From Streptomyces sp. NBC_01788 (GTDB lineage Bacteria > Actinomycetota > Actinomycetes > Streptomycetales > Streptomycetaceae): a stretch of 64,000 nt of DNA. The notes under the pieces were generated by a model. That model was not told the DNA's origin, did no database searches, and saw nothing but the letters and a program-made list of their open reading frames with translations. Made by a program: the position numbers and the translations under genes. The stretch's first letter is position 1. Every line of letters begins with the position of its first letter. Of this stretch, positions 25,589-33,807 are shown one piece after another. Location of the stretch: NCBI RefSeq assembly GCF_035917575.1, contig NZ_CP109090.1, forward strand, positions 2,852,001 to 2,916,000. Reading direction: 5' to 3'.

Positions 25589-26619
25589 AAGGGGGCGTGG
25601 CGATGCGAGCACGACGACTGCGGGCCGGTCTGAAGGGCTGGGGCGGTGTCGGCGCGATGGCTGCCGTCTGCGTCCTGGCGCTGACGTTCGTCCTCCTGCT
25701 GCCCCGCACCCAGCCGCACGGCGCCGACGGTCCCGTCCTGGGCGGCCAACACGCCGTGCGGGGCACGCAGTCCAAGGCGGACAACTGCCAGGACAGCCAG
25801 GCCCACAACCTGAGCCCGTCCCCGTCCCGCGCGGGCGGCCGCACGGTGAGCGCCATCCGCTCACGCGGCTACCTGACGGTCGGCGTCGACCAGAACAGCT
25901 ACCGCTGGGGCTACCGCAACCCGAACAACGGCTCCGGCGCGCTGGAGGGCTTCGACATCGACCTCGTGCACCGCATCGCCGAGGACATCCTCGGCGACCC
26001 GGACAAGGTCCAGTTCAAGGCCATCCCCACCAACGAGCGGATACCCGCGATCCGCAGCGGCCGGGTGGACATGGTGGTGCGCACCATGACCATCACCTGC
26101 GACCGGCTGAAGCAGGTGGCGTTCTCCGCCCCCTACTTCCTGACCGGCCAGCAGGTCCTGGCCCCCAAGACCTCGGACATCACCGGCTACGACGGCTCAC
26201 TCGCCGGGAAGAAGGTCTGCTCGGCGACCGGCTCCACGGCCTACGACCACCTGGCCGCCGACACCAAGGACGGCACGCTTCCCGCGACCACCGACATCAC
26301 CACCACCGTCCCCAACCAGCTGGACTGCCTGGTGCGGCTCCAGCTCGGCGAGGTGGACGCGGTGGTGACGGACGGCGCACTCGCCGCCAGCCAGGCCGCG
26401 CAGGACCCCACCGTGGCGTTGAAGGGGGCCTCCTTCACCAAGGAGTTCTACGGTGTGGCCATGAACCTCGGCGCCGAGGACCTGGTCCGCCAGGTCAACC
26501 GGACACTGGAGAACTACCGCAAGGACGGGGGCTGGAAGACGTCGTACGGGAGGTGGCTGTCCGCCACGCTGGGTAAGGACTCACCGTCGGCCACCGCGCC
26601 GACGCCGGCCTACCGGTGA
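25585..26619 (+). CDS. glnH: GlnH-like amino-acid-binding protein (SBP family 3)
   Basis: A 344-residue protein whose GTG overlaps the glnX stop (GTGA); an ATG at 25603 is the alternative start. One N-terminal helix (AMAAVCVLALTFVLLL) would anchor or export it, and I see no clean lipobox. From residue 90 on it is a bacterial solute-binding protein family 3 domain: 'GYLTVGVDQNSYRWGY', 'LEGFDIDLVHRIAEDILGD', 'DMVVRTMTITCDRLKQVAFS', 'LDCLVRLQLGEVDAVVTDG' and 'YGVAMNLGAEDLV'. The binding-site Arg after 'DMVV' and the Asp in 'VTDG' are present, so an amino acid such as glutamate or aspartate is the likely ligand. No transporter genes are nearby, which fits a sensor rather than uptake. Confidence 0.85.
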   Translation: MKGGVAMRARRLRAGLKGWGGVGAMAAVCVLALTFVLLLPRTQPHGADGPVLGGQHAVRGTQSKADNCQDSQAHNLSPSPSRAGGRTVSAIRSRGYLTVGVDQNSYRWGYRNPNNGSGALEGFDIDLVHRIAEDILGDPDKVQFKAIPTNERIPAIRSGRVDMVVRTMTITCDRLKQVAFSAPYFLTGQQVLAPKTSDITGYDGSLAGKKVCSATGSTAYDHLAADTKDGTLPATTDITTTVPNQLDCLVRLQLGEVDAVVTDGALAASQAAQDPTVALKGASFTKEFYGVAMNLGAEDLVRQVNRTLENYRKDGGWKTSYGRWLSATLGKDSPSATAPTPAYR

Positions 26620-26700
26620 CCTGTCACCGGCCGGTGCGGCACCGACGGACCGGCACAACCCGACAGCACACAGGCGACACACAGCAGCGAGAGGTGATCG

Positions 26701-27999
26701 ATGGGCGTCACGGACCCCGCCGGGCCGGTGATGGACCGGGACGAGGTGGACCGTGCGCTGGCGCGGCTCGGCGCGGAGCACGAGGCCATCGAGACCTCGC
26801 TGCTCGCCCTCCAGGACCACGCGGGCCGCAGACTCCTGGAGGGCGCCGAGCTGACCGGCGTCACCAAGGAGCGCTGGGCGGCCACGGAGGCGTCGATCAC
26901 GCTGCTGTGGGCGTACTTCGACGCCTACAGCGGCGCCCTGCGCACCGCCCGTGAGATCCGCGCCCGCCGCCGCTGGTCCAGCCGCGAGGACCTGGTGGAG
27001 CTGACCGAGCTGCTGCGCGGCGAGGCCGTCACCGTCCCCGGCGCGGCCGTCGCGGGCGCGCCCGGTCCCGGCCGGCTCAGCCAGAGCTTCTCCCTGGTCA
27101 CGCTGGTGGACCGGATGAACGAGCTGTACGCGGCCGGTCTTGACATGGTGGTCGCCGCCGACGCGGTGTGGTCGGCGCTGCCCGCGCGGATCGATCTGCT
27201 GGCCGCGGAGCTCCAGCGCACCCGCCGGCTCGCGCACTCGGTCGGCGTCCGCCCCGGCGAGCACCCGGCGGGCGACGACCTGGACCGCGTCACGCGCACG
27301 CTGACCGGGCTGCGCGCGGAGGTGATCTCCGATCCGCTCGCCTTCTGGGTGCCCGCGCAGGGCAGCTCGGCGCCGGGCGGCGGACGGCCGGACACCACGG
27401 TGTACGACCGTCAGGCGCGTGCCCTCGACGAGGTGCGCCGGGAGATCGAGGCCGTGCTCGGGGTGCGGCAGGACGCCGAGCAGCGGCTGATCAGGCTGCG
27501 GGACGTGCTCTCGCGCGCGGACCGCACCCTCGCCGAGGCGCGCACCGCGCGCGGCGAGGTGCTGGCGAAGATCGCCGCCACGGAGGTGCCGGTGGTCAGC
27601 GGTCCGCCGACCGCCCTCCAGGAGCAGCTGGCGACGGCCGCCGAGTACCGCAGGCAGGCCCGCTGGCACCGGCTGTCGCCGCTCCTGGAGTCTCTGGAGG
27701 AGAAGGCCGAGGACGAACTCCTGCGCGCCCGCGAGTCGTTGACGGCGGTCACCGCGCCGCTGGCGGTCCGTGCCGAGCTGCGCGGGCGGCTGGACGCGTA
27801 CAAGGCGAAGGTGGCCCGGCACGGTCTGGCGGAGGACCCGCTGCTGGTCGAGCGGTACGACGCGGCGCGGCGCATGCTGTGGAGCGCGCCCTGCGACCTG
27901 CGGGTGGCCGAACAGGCCGTGCTGCGCTATCAGCAGGCGGCGGCCGAGCTGCTCGGCGGCTCCCGGGTGCCGGAGCCGGGCGGGCGCGAGGGACGGTAG
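26701..27999 (+). CDS. Unknown coiled-coil protein in the PknG operon
   Basis: A 432-residue soluble protein with GAGAGGTG before its ATG. It is almost entirely helical and charged, with long stretches of predicted coiled coil (for example 245-300, 'ARALDEVRREIEAVLGVRQD', and 320-360). There is no signal peptide, membrane helix or domain I recognise. It is always read in step with its neighbours: the kinase gene starts eight bases after its stop. Plausible roles are scaffold between the membrane sensor and the kinase, or a kinase substrate. It is a main unknown of the locus. Confidence 0.85.
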   Translation: MGVTDPAGPVMDRDEVDRALARLGAEHEAIETSLLALQDHAGRRLLEGAELTGVTKERWAATEASITLLWAYFDAYSGALRTAREIRARRRWSSREDLVELTELLRGEAVTVPGAAVAGAPGPGRLSQSFSLVTLVDRMNELYAAGLDMVVAADAVWSALPARIDLLAAELQRTRRLAHSVGVRPGEHPAGDDLDRVTRTLTGLRAEVISDPLAFWVPAQGSSAPGGGRPDTTVYDRQARALDEVRREIEAVLGVRQDAEQRLIRLRDVLSRADRTLAEARTARGEVLAKIAATEVPVVSGPPTALQEQLATAAEYRRQARWHRLSPLLESLEEKAEDELLRARESLTAVTAPLAVRAELRGRLDAYKAKVARHGLAEDPLLVERYDAARRMLWSAPCDLRVAEQAVLRYQQAAAELLGGSRVPEPGGREGR

Positions 28000-28007
28000 G
28001 GGGAGTC

Positions 28008-30539
28008 ATGAGTCAGGCGGGGCAGACCTGTCAGCGGCCGGACTGCGGCGGCACGTACGAGGACGTCGGCGGCGGCGAGCTGTACTGCGACACGTGCGGT
28101 CTCGCGCCGGTGGTCTCGCCGACCGGCATGGTGGGTTCGCCGCCCACCGGGGTCACCGGCGGCGGGGACTCGCGGGGTTCGGCGGGCAGCCGGGGTTCGG
28201 CGGGCAGTTCCCGTACGTCGTCGCAGTCGACGGGTTCCTCACGGTCCCGCCGCTCGGTGTCGGGGCGGCTGTCGCGGTCGCTGTCGGGCAGGGCGACCGG
28301 CCGCTCGGTTTCGGTGCGCAGCTCCGGCTCCACGACGGGCTCCTCGGGCCGCGGCCGGCTGGGCGCGGGTCTGGTGCAGGTGCCGCAGGTGCCGCGGCCC
28401 GACCCGCGTTCGATGGTGCTGGAGAACCCCGAGGTGCCGGAGCGCAAGCGGTTCTGCTCGCGCTCGGACTGCGGGGCGCCGGTCGGTCGCGCGCGAGGTG
28501 ACCGGCCGGGCCGTACGGAGGGCTTCTGCACCAAGTGCGGGCACCCGTACTCCTTCGTGCCCAAGCTGAGGGCCGGGGACGTCGTCCACGGCCAGTACGA
28601 GGTCGTGGGCTGTCTGGCGCATGGCGGCCTGGGCTGGATCTACCTCGCCGTGGACCGGGCCGTCTCCGACCGCTGGGTGGTGCTCAAGGGCCTGCTGGAC
28701 ACCGGCGACCAGGACGCCATGGCGGCGGCGATCTCGGAGCGGCGGTTCCTGGCGGAGATCGAGCACGCCAACATCGTGCGGATCTACAACTTCGTCGAAC
28801 ACCTCGACCAGCGCACCGGCTCCCTCGACGGCTACATCGTGATGGAGTACGTCGGCGGCAAGTCGCTGAAGGAGATCGCCAACTCCCGCCGCACCTCGCA
28901 GGGCAGACGCGACCCGCTGCCGGTGGAGCAGGCCTGCGCGTACGGCATCGAGGCCCTGGAGGCGCTCGGCCATCTGCACAGCCGCAACCTGCTGTACTGC
29001 GACTTCAAGGTCGACAACGCGATCCAGACCGAGGACCAGCTCAAGCTGATCGACATGGGCGCGGTGCGCCGGATGGACGACGACGAGTCGGCCATCTACG
29101 GCACGGTCGGCTACCAGGCGCCCGAGGTCGCCGAGGTCGGCCCGTCGGTGGCCAGCGACCTGTACACGGTGGGCCGTACGCTCGCCGTCCTCACCTTCGA
29201 CTTCCAGGGCTACACGAACGTCTTCGCGGACTCCCTGCCCGACCCGGACAACATCGAGGTCTTCCGCCAGTACGAGTCCTTCTACCGGCTCCTGGTCCGG
29301 GCGACCGATCCCGACCCGGCCCGCCGGTTCGCCTCGGCGCAGGAGATGGCCGAGCAGCTCACGGGTGTGCTGCGGGAGGTCGTGTCCTTGCAGACCGGCC
29401 GGGCGCGGCCGGCCCTTTCGACGCTGTTCGGCCCGGAACTGCGCGTGACGGACACGGAGTTGTTCCCGAAGCTGGACGGGGACGTGTCCCTGCTTGGGGC
29501 GCGGGTGACGCGCCCGCGCGGGTCCGCCGCGGCCCTCACGGCCGGTGCCGGGAACGGCCATGGTGCCCCGGGCGCGCCGAACGCTCCGGCCCATCCGGCC
29601 CTCGTCAAGCCCGCGGACGCGCCCGCCGCGGCGCTCGCCCTGCCGGTCCCCCACGTCGACCCGGGTGACCCGAACGCGGGTTTTCTCGCAGGCCTGTTGA
29701 CGTCCGCGCCCGGCGAACTGGCGCACGCCCTCGCGGCGGTGCCCACCCAGTCGGCCGAAACCCGGCTGCGCCAGGTCCGCGCCCGGCTGGAGACCGGCGA
29801 GGCGGCCACGGCGCTGGAGGTCCTGCGCCAACTGGAGCGGAGCCACCCGGACGACTGGCGGGTCGTCTGGTACCGGGGCATGGTCTCCCTGGTCACCGGC
29901 GACCACGAGGAGGCGGCCCTCGCCTTCGACGCGGTCTACGACGCCTTCCCGGGCGAGGTCGCGCCGAAGCTCGCGCTCGGCCTGTGCGCCGAGGTGCTCG
30001 GCCAGCTCGACAACGCCGCCGAGTACTACCGCCTGGTGTGGTCGACCGACCCGAGCCAGGTCAGCGCCGCGTTCGGGCTGGCCCGCGTGCAGCTCGCCGG
30101 CGGCGACCGGATCGGCGCGGTGCGGACGCTGGAGTCCGTGCCGGGGTCCTCCATCCACTACACAGCGGCGCGTGTGGCGGCCGTGCGGGCACGGCTGCGG
30201 CACCGTACGGCGGCGGCCTCCGACACGCCGTTCCTGGACGATCTGACGGCCGCCTCCGGGCAGGTCGAGGCACTTCAGGCCTACGGTCTCGACCCGGCGC
30301 GGCGCGAGCTGTTGTCGGCGGAAGTCCTCGGCTGCGCCCTGGACTGGGTACTCTCCGGGGGCCGGGCCACCGACCCGGCCGCCCGGCGGGTGCTGCTCGG
30401 CAGCGACCTGGACGAGCGGGGACTCCGGTTCGGCCTGGAGCGTTCGTACCGCACGCTGGCCCGGCTGGCCCCCGGTGGCGAAGAGAGGATCGACCTGGTG
30501 GAACGTGCCAACCGTTACCGCCCCCGGACGTGGGTGTAG
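28008..30539 (+). CDS. pknG: PknG-like serine/threonine protein kinase with zinc ribbons and TPRs
   Basis: An 843-residue soluble kinase. It carries: a zinc ribbon (Cys8, 13, 27, 30); a Ser/Arg/Gly-rich segment (about 50-115) suited to phosphorylation; a rubredoxin-like site (Cys150, 155, 174, 177, CSRSDCG and CTKCG); a kinase domain with 'AHGGLGWIY', Lys227 in VVLKG, catalytic Asp332 in CDFKVDN and metal Asp349 in IDMGAV; and a C-terminal TPR region (about 560-843). The atypical CDFKVDN and IDMGA replace HRD and DFG exactly as in mycobacterial PknG, and the rubredoxin-kinase-TPR order is the same. PknG regulates nitrogen and central metabolism by phosphorylating the FHA protein GarA. Here an FHA gene lies downstream. 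The first ribbon is extra to the mycobacterial enzyme. Confidence 0.92.
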   Translation: MSQAGQTCQRPDCGGTYEDVGGGELYCDTCGLAPVVSPTGMVGSPPTGVTGGGDSRGSAGSRGSAGSSRTSSQSTGSSRSRRSVSGRLSRSLSGRATGRSVSVRSSGSTTGSSGRGRLGAGLVQVPQVPRPDPRSMVLENPEVPERKRFCSRSDCGAPVGRARGDRPGRTEGFCTKCGHPYSFVPKLRAGDVVHGQYEVVGCLAHGGLGWIYLAVDRAVSDRWVVLKGLLDTGDQDAMAAAISERRFLAEIEHANIVRIYNFVEHLDQRTGSLDGYIVMEYVGGKSLKEIANSRRTSQGRRDPLPVEQACAYGIEALEALGHLHSRNLLYCDFKVDNAIQTEDQLKLIDMGAVRRMDDDESAIYGTVGYQAPEVAEVGPSVASDLYTVGRTLAVLTFDFQGYTNVFADSLPDPDNIEVFRQYESFYRLLVRATDPDPARRFASAQEMAEQLTGVLREVVSLQTGRARPALSTLFGPELRVTDTELFPKLDGDVSLLGARVTRPRGSAAALTAGAGNGHGAPGAPNAPAHPALVKPADAPAAALALPVPHVDPGDPNAGFLAGLLTSAPGELAHALAAVPTQSAETRLRQVRARLETGEAATALEVLRQLERSHPDDWRVVWYRGMVSLVTGDHEEAALAFDAVYDAFPGEVAPKLALGLCAEVLGQLDNAAEYYRLVWSTDPSQVSAAFGLARVQLAGGDRIGAVRTLESVPGSSIHYTAARVAAVRARLRHRTAAASDTPFLDDLTAASGQVEALQAYGLDPARRELLSAEVLGCALDWVLSGGRATDPAARRVLLGSDLDERGLRFGLERSYRTLARLAPGGEERIDLVERANRYRPRTWV

Positions 30540-30542
30540 TTG

Positions 30543-32231
30543 ATGTCGCAGATGCACCAGCAGGCCGCGCTGCCGAAGTGCCCGAGCTGTGCGGAGCCGC
30601 TCGAATCGGGTGACCGCTTCTGCGGCGCGTGCGGGTACGCCCTGTCCGCGGCCGCCGCGGGACCGGACGACACGCCGACGCTCACCATGGACCGCGGCGG
30701 TGTGCCGCGCCCGGCCGGACCCGGCGAGCGTGCCGACGACGCCGTATGGCCGCGCGCCCCGCACCCGGACGCCTCCGAGGCCCCACCGCGGCTGCATCTG
30801 CCGACGGACCTGCCGGGCACGGACTCCAACGGCTCCCCACTGCCGGCACCGGCACGACAGGCACAGCCGCAACCGGCCGCCCTGCCGCAACCGCAGGCTC
30901 CTGCACAGGCTTCAGCCCAGGGGCAGCCTCAACCGCAGGCCGCAGCTCAGGGGCAACCGCAGCCGCAGGGACAGGCGCAGCCGCAGGCTCATGCCCAGGC
31001 CCGGGCGGCGGTTCAGCCGCAGCCGCAGGCGCAGCCCCACCCCGAGCCTCGGACACAGCCCACGGCCCAGGCGCAGGCGGCGGGCGGACCGCAGCCGCAA
31101 CCGGCAGCCCAGTCTCCGCGACAGCCGCAGCCACCGGCCCCAGCTCAGGCCGCAGTTCAGGGACAGCCGCAGCAGCCGCAAGGACACGCGCAGCCTCAAC
31201 CGCAACCCGCCTCCGGCGTGCGGCTGGACCGGCCCGCGGAGCCCGACGAGTACCCCTTGCAGGCGCCGGACCCGCGCGTTCCCGCCGACGCCGACGACGC
31301 CGCCCCGGGCGAGGGCACCGCCGTGTGCGTGGCCTGCCGGGCCGGCCGGGTCGACAGCGACGGCTACTGCGAGAACTGCGGGCACGCCCAGCCGCGTGAA
31401 CGCGACCACATGGAACAGGAGTCGGGCCCGATCGCCGCCGTCAGCGACCGCGGTCTGCGCCACCACCGCAACGAGGACGCCTTCGCCCTCGGCCGCACCG
31501 CGCTGCCCGACGGCTCGCCCGCCCTCGCGGCGGTCGTCTGCGACGGCGTTTCCTCCGCGACCCGCCCCGACGAAGCGTCCCTGGCCGCCTCACGAGCGGC
31601 GAGCGAGTCGCTGCTGGCCGCGCTGCCCCGGGGCACGCACCCGCAGCAGGCCATGCACGACGCGATCGTCGCCGCCGCGCAGGCGGTCGACGCGATCGCC
31701 GGGGAGCCCGCGCCGGAAGGCCGGCACTCCGCCCATCAGAACGCGCCGGCCTGCACGTTCGTCGGCGCGGTGGTCACCCCCGGGCTGCTGGTCGTCGGCT
31801 GGGTCGGCGACAGCCGCGCCTACTGGGTGCCGGTGGACCGCGGCGCGCCCGCGGCCCGGCTCACCGAGGACGACTCGTGGGCCGCACAGATGGTCTCGGC
31901 GGGCCTGATGTCCGAGGCGGAGGCCTACGCCGACGAGCGCGCCCACGCGATCACCGGCTGGCTCGGCGCGGACGCCTACGAACTGGAGCCGCACACGGCG
32001 TCGTTCAAGCCGGACCGGCCGGGAGTGGTCGTGGTGTGCACGGACGGGCTGTGGAACTACGCGGAAACGGCACGGGAGATGGCCGACGCCGTCCCCCTCG
32101 ACGCCGCCGTGCGTCCGCTGCACAGCGCCCGGGTCCTGGTCGGCCACGCCCTCGACGGCGGGGGCCACGACAACGTAACAGTGGCCGTCCTGCCGTTCCC
32201 GGCCGCGCCGCAGGGGGCAGGATCGGCCTGA
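30543..32231 (+). CDS. PP2C-type protein phosphatase with two zinc ribbons
   Basis: A 562-residue protein starting three bases after the kinase stop. An N-terminal zinc ribbon (Cys13, 16, 27, 30) is followed by a long linker (about 100-225) made largely of Gln, Pro and Ala from degenerate CAGCCGCAG repeats. Then come a second ribbon (Cys262, 265, 276, 279) and a PP2C domain (about 290-555). The metal-binding motifs 'SDRGLRHHRNEDAF', 'VVCDGVSS', 'VGDSRAYW', 'VCTDGLWNY' and 'GGHDNVTVAVL' are intact, so it should be an active Mn2+-dependent Ser/Thr phosphatase. It is the obvious counterpart to the adjacent kinase. Confidence 0.93.
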   Translation: MSQMHQQAALPKCPSCAEPLESGDRFCGACGYALSAAAAGPDDTPTLTMDRGGVPRPAGPGERADDAVWPRAPHPDASEAPPRLHLPTDLPGTDSNGSPLPAPARQAQPQPAALPQPQAPAQASAQGQPQPQAAAQGQPQPQGQAQPQAHAQARAAVQPQPQAQPHPEPRTQPTAQAQAAGGPQPQPAAQSPRQPQPPAPAQAAVQGQPQQPQGHAQPQPQPASGVRLDRPAEPDEYPLQAPDPRVPADADDAAPGEGTAVCVACRAGRVDSDGYCENCGHAQPRERDHMEQESGPIAAVSDRGLRHHRNEDAFALGRTALPDGSPALAAVVCDGVSSATRPDEASLAASRAASESLLAALPRGTHPQQAMHDAIVAAAQAVDAIAGEPAPEGRHSAHQNAPACTFVGAVVTPGLLVVGWVGDSRAYWVPVDRGAPAARLTEDDSWAAQMVSAGLMSEAEAYADERAHAITGWLGADAYELEPHTASFKPDRPGVVVVCTDGLWNYAETAREMADAVPLDAAVRPLHSARVLVGHALDGGGHDNVTVAVLPFPAAPQGAGSA

Positions 32232-32367
32232 GGGACGTACGCCGGGACGCGTGACGGAAACCCCCGGCCGGCCCCTCAGCGCGGCGAAACTCCGAGGGCC
32301 GGCGGGGGCCGGTCCGTTCACAGTCGTCGTCCCCGTTCACGGGGTCCAGAGGGGGATCTGGGACAGC

Positions 32368-33714
32368 ATGGCGAATTTCTCGAAGTCCAGCGTGCCGCAG
32401 TTCTCGGTGGACGTGTACCAGAACGAGTACCTGCCGGAGGGCGGCCGGGAGGTCAACGCGATCGTCACGGTCACCGCGACCGGCGGCGGCACGATCGGCG
32501 GCGCGGTCGCGGCACCGCACCTGTACACGCCCGGGCAGGGGCCGTCCGCCGCGGTGGCGATCATGGTCGACTGCTCGGGTTCGATGGACTACCCGCCGAC
32601 GAAGATGCGCAACGCCCGGGACGCCACGGCGGCGGCGATCGAGACCCTGCGCGACGGTGTGCACTTCGCGGTGGTCGGCGGCACGCACGTGGCCAAGGAG
32701 GTGTATCCGGGCGGCGGCCGGCTCGCGGTCGTCGACTCGACCACCCGCGACCAGGCCAAGCAGGCGCTGCGCAGGCTCAGCGCGGGCGGCGGCACGGCCA
32801 TCGGCACCTGGCTGCGGCTGGCCGACCGGCTGCTGTCCTCGGCCGACGTCGCCATCCGGCACGGCATCCTGCTCACCGACGGCCGCAACGAGCACGAGTC
32901 CCCGGAGGACCTGAAGCGGACGCTCGACGAGTGCGCGGGACGCTTCACGTGCGACGCGCGGGGTGTGGGCACCGACTGGGAAGTGAAAGAAGTCACACAG
33001 ATCGCCTCCGCGCTGCTCGGCACCGCCGACATCGTCGCCGACCCGGCGGGCCTCGCCGCCGACTTCACGCGGATGATGGAGACGGCGATGGGCAAGGAGG
33101 TCGCGGACGTCCGGCTGCGGGTGTGGACGCCGGTGGGTACGACCATCAAGTTCGTCAAACAAGTCGCTCCGGCCGTGGAGGAGTTGACCGACCGCCGGGC
33201 CGAGGCGGGCCCACGCGCCGGGGACTATCCCACCGGCTCCTGGGGCGACGAGTCCCGCGACTACCACCTCTGTGTGGAGGTGCCCGCGGCCGGCATCGGC
33301 CGGGAGATGCTCGCCGCCCGTGTCTCCCTGGTGGTGCCCGCGCCGGACGGGACGGCGCACAACCTCGGGGCCCAGGGCCTGGTACGGGCCGTGTGGACCG
33401 ACGACATGACCGCCTCCACCTCGATCAACCCGCAGGTGGCCCACTACACCGGGCAGGCCGAACTGGCCCAGGTCATCCAGCAGGGACTGGACCTTCGCAA
33501 GGCGGGCGATTTCGATGGAGCAACGGCCAAACTGGGCCGGGCCGTTCAGCTCGCCGGTGTTTCGGGGAACGCGGATACTGCGAAACTCCTTGCGAAGGTG
33601 GTGGACGTGGTCGACGTCGCGACGGGTACTGTGCGACTGAAAGCGAAGGTCGAAGAGGCCGACGAGATGACACTCGAAACCCGGTCCACCAAGACCGTTC
33701 GTGTGAAGAAGTGA
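32368..33714 (+). CDS. von Willebrand factor A domain protein
   Basis: A 448-residue soluble protein. I start it at the ATG at 32368 (MANFSKSSVPQFSVDVYQNE); an open frame reaches back to a GTG at 32251 but reads as low-complexity. The vWA domain has a complete MIDAS: DCSGSM with Asp68, then a Thr in 'SAGGGTAIGTWL' and an Asp in 'ILLTDGRNEHES'. A beta domain follows, and near the C-terminus there is a TPR-like helical hairpin, 'GLDLRKAGDFDGATAKLGRA'. vWA proteins paired with Ser/Thr kinases and PP2C enzymes often act as assembly or signalling hubs. Here it lies 136 bases after the phosphatase gene and 93 before the FHA gene. Confidence 0.9.
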   Translation: MANFSKSSVPQFSVDVYQNEYLPEGGREVNAIVTVTATGGGTIGGAVAAPHLYTPGQGPSAAVAIMVDCSGSMDYPPTKMRNARDATAAAIETLRDGVHFAVVGGTHVAKEVYPGGGRLAVVDSTTRDQAKQALRRLSAGGGTAIGTWLRLADRLLSSADVAIRHGILLTDGRNEHESPEDLKRTLDECAGRFTCDARGVGTDWEVKEVTQIASALLGTADIVADPAGLAADFTRMMETAMGKEVADVRLRVWTPVGTTIKFVKQVAPAVEELTDRRAEAGPRAGDYPTGSWGDESRDYHLCVEVPAAGIGREMLAARVSLVVPAPDGTAHNLGAQGLVRAVWTDDMTASTSINPQVAHYTGQAELAQVIQQGLDLRKAGDFDGATAKLGRAVQLAGVSGNADTAKLLAKVVDVVDVATGTVRLKAKVEEADEMTLETRSTKTVRVKK

Positions 33715-33807
33715 CGCGGGAACACCGCACAGGACAGCGAGCCCGGCCCCTCGGGGTGGGAGAAATCCGGCCGCAGCGGCCGGAGAAGGAGAAGGGGAAG
33801 CGCCGAC

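Noticed and set aside
30850..31215. Repeated CAGCCGCAG units considered as a CRISPR or satellite array
   Set aside because: They are in frame in the PP2C gene and encode a Gln/Pro/Ala linker, with no spacer-repeat structure.
32251..32367. N-terminal extension of the vWA protein from a GTG at 32251
   Set aside because: The extra 39 residues are low-complexity and cover the leader; the ATG at 32368 begins the domain-like sequence.
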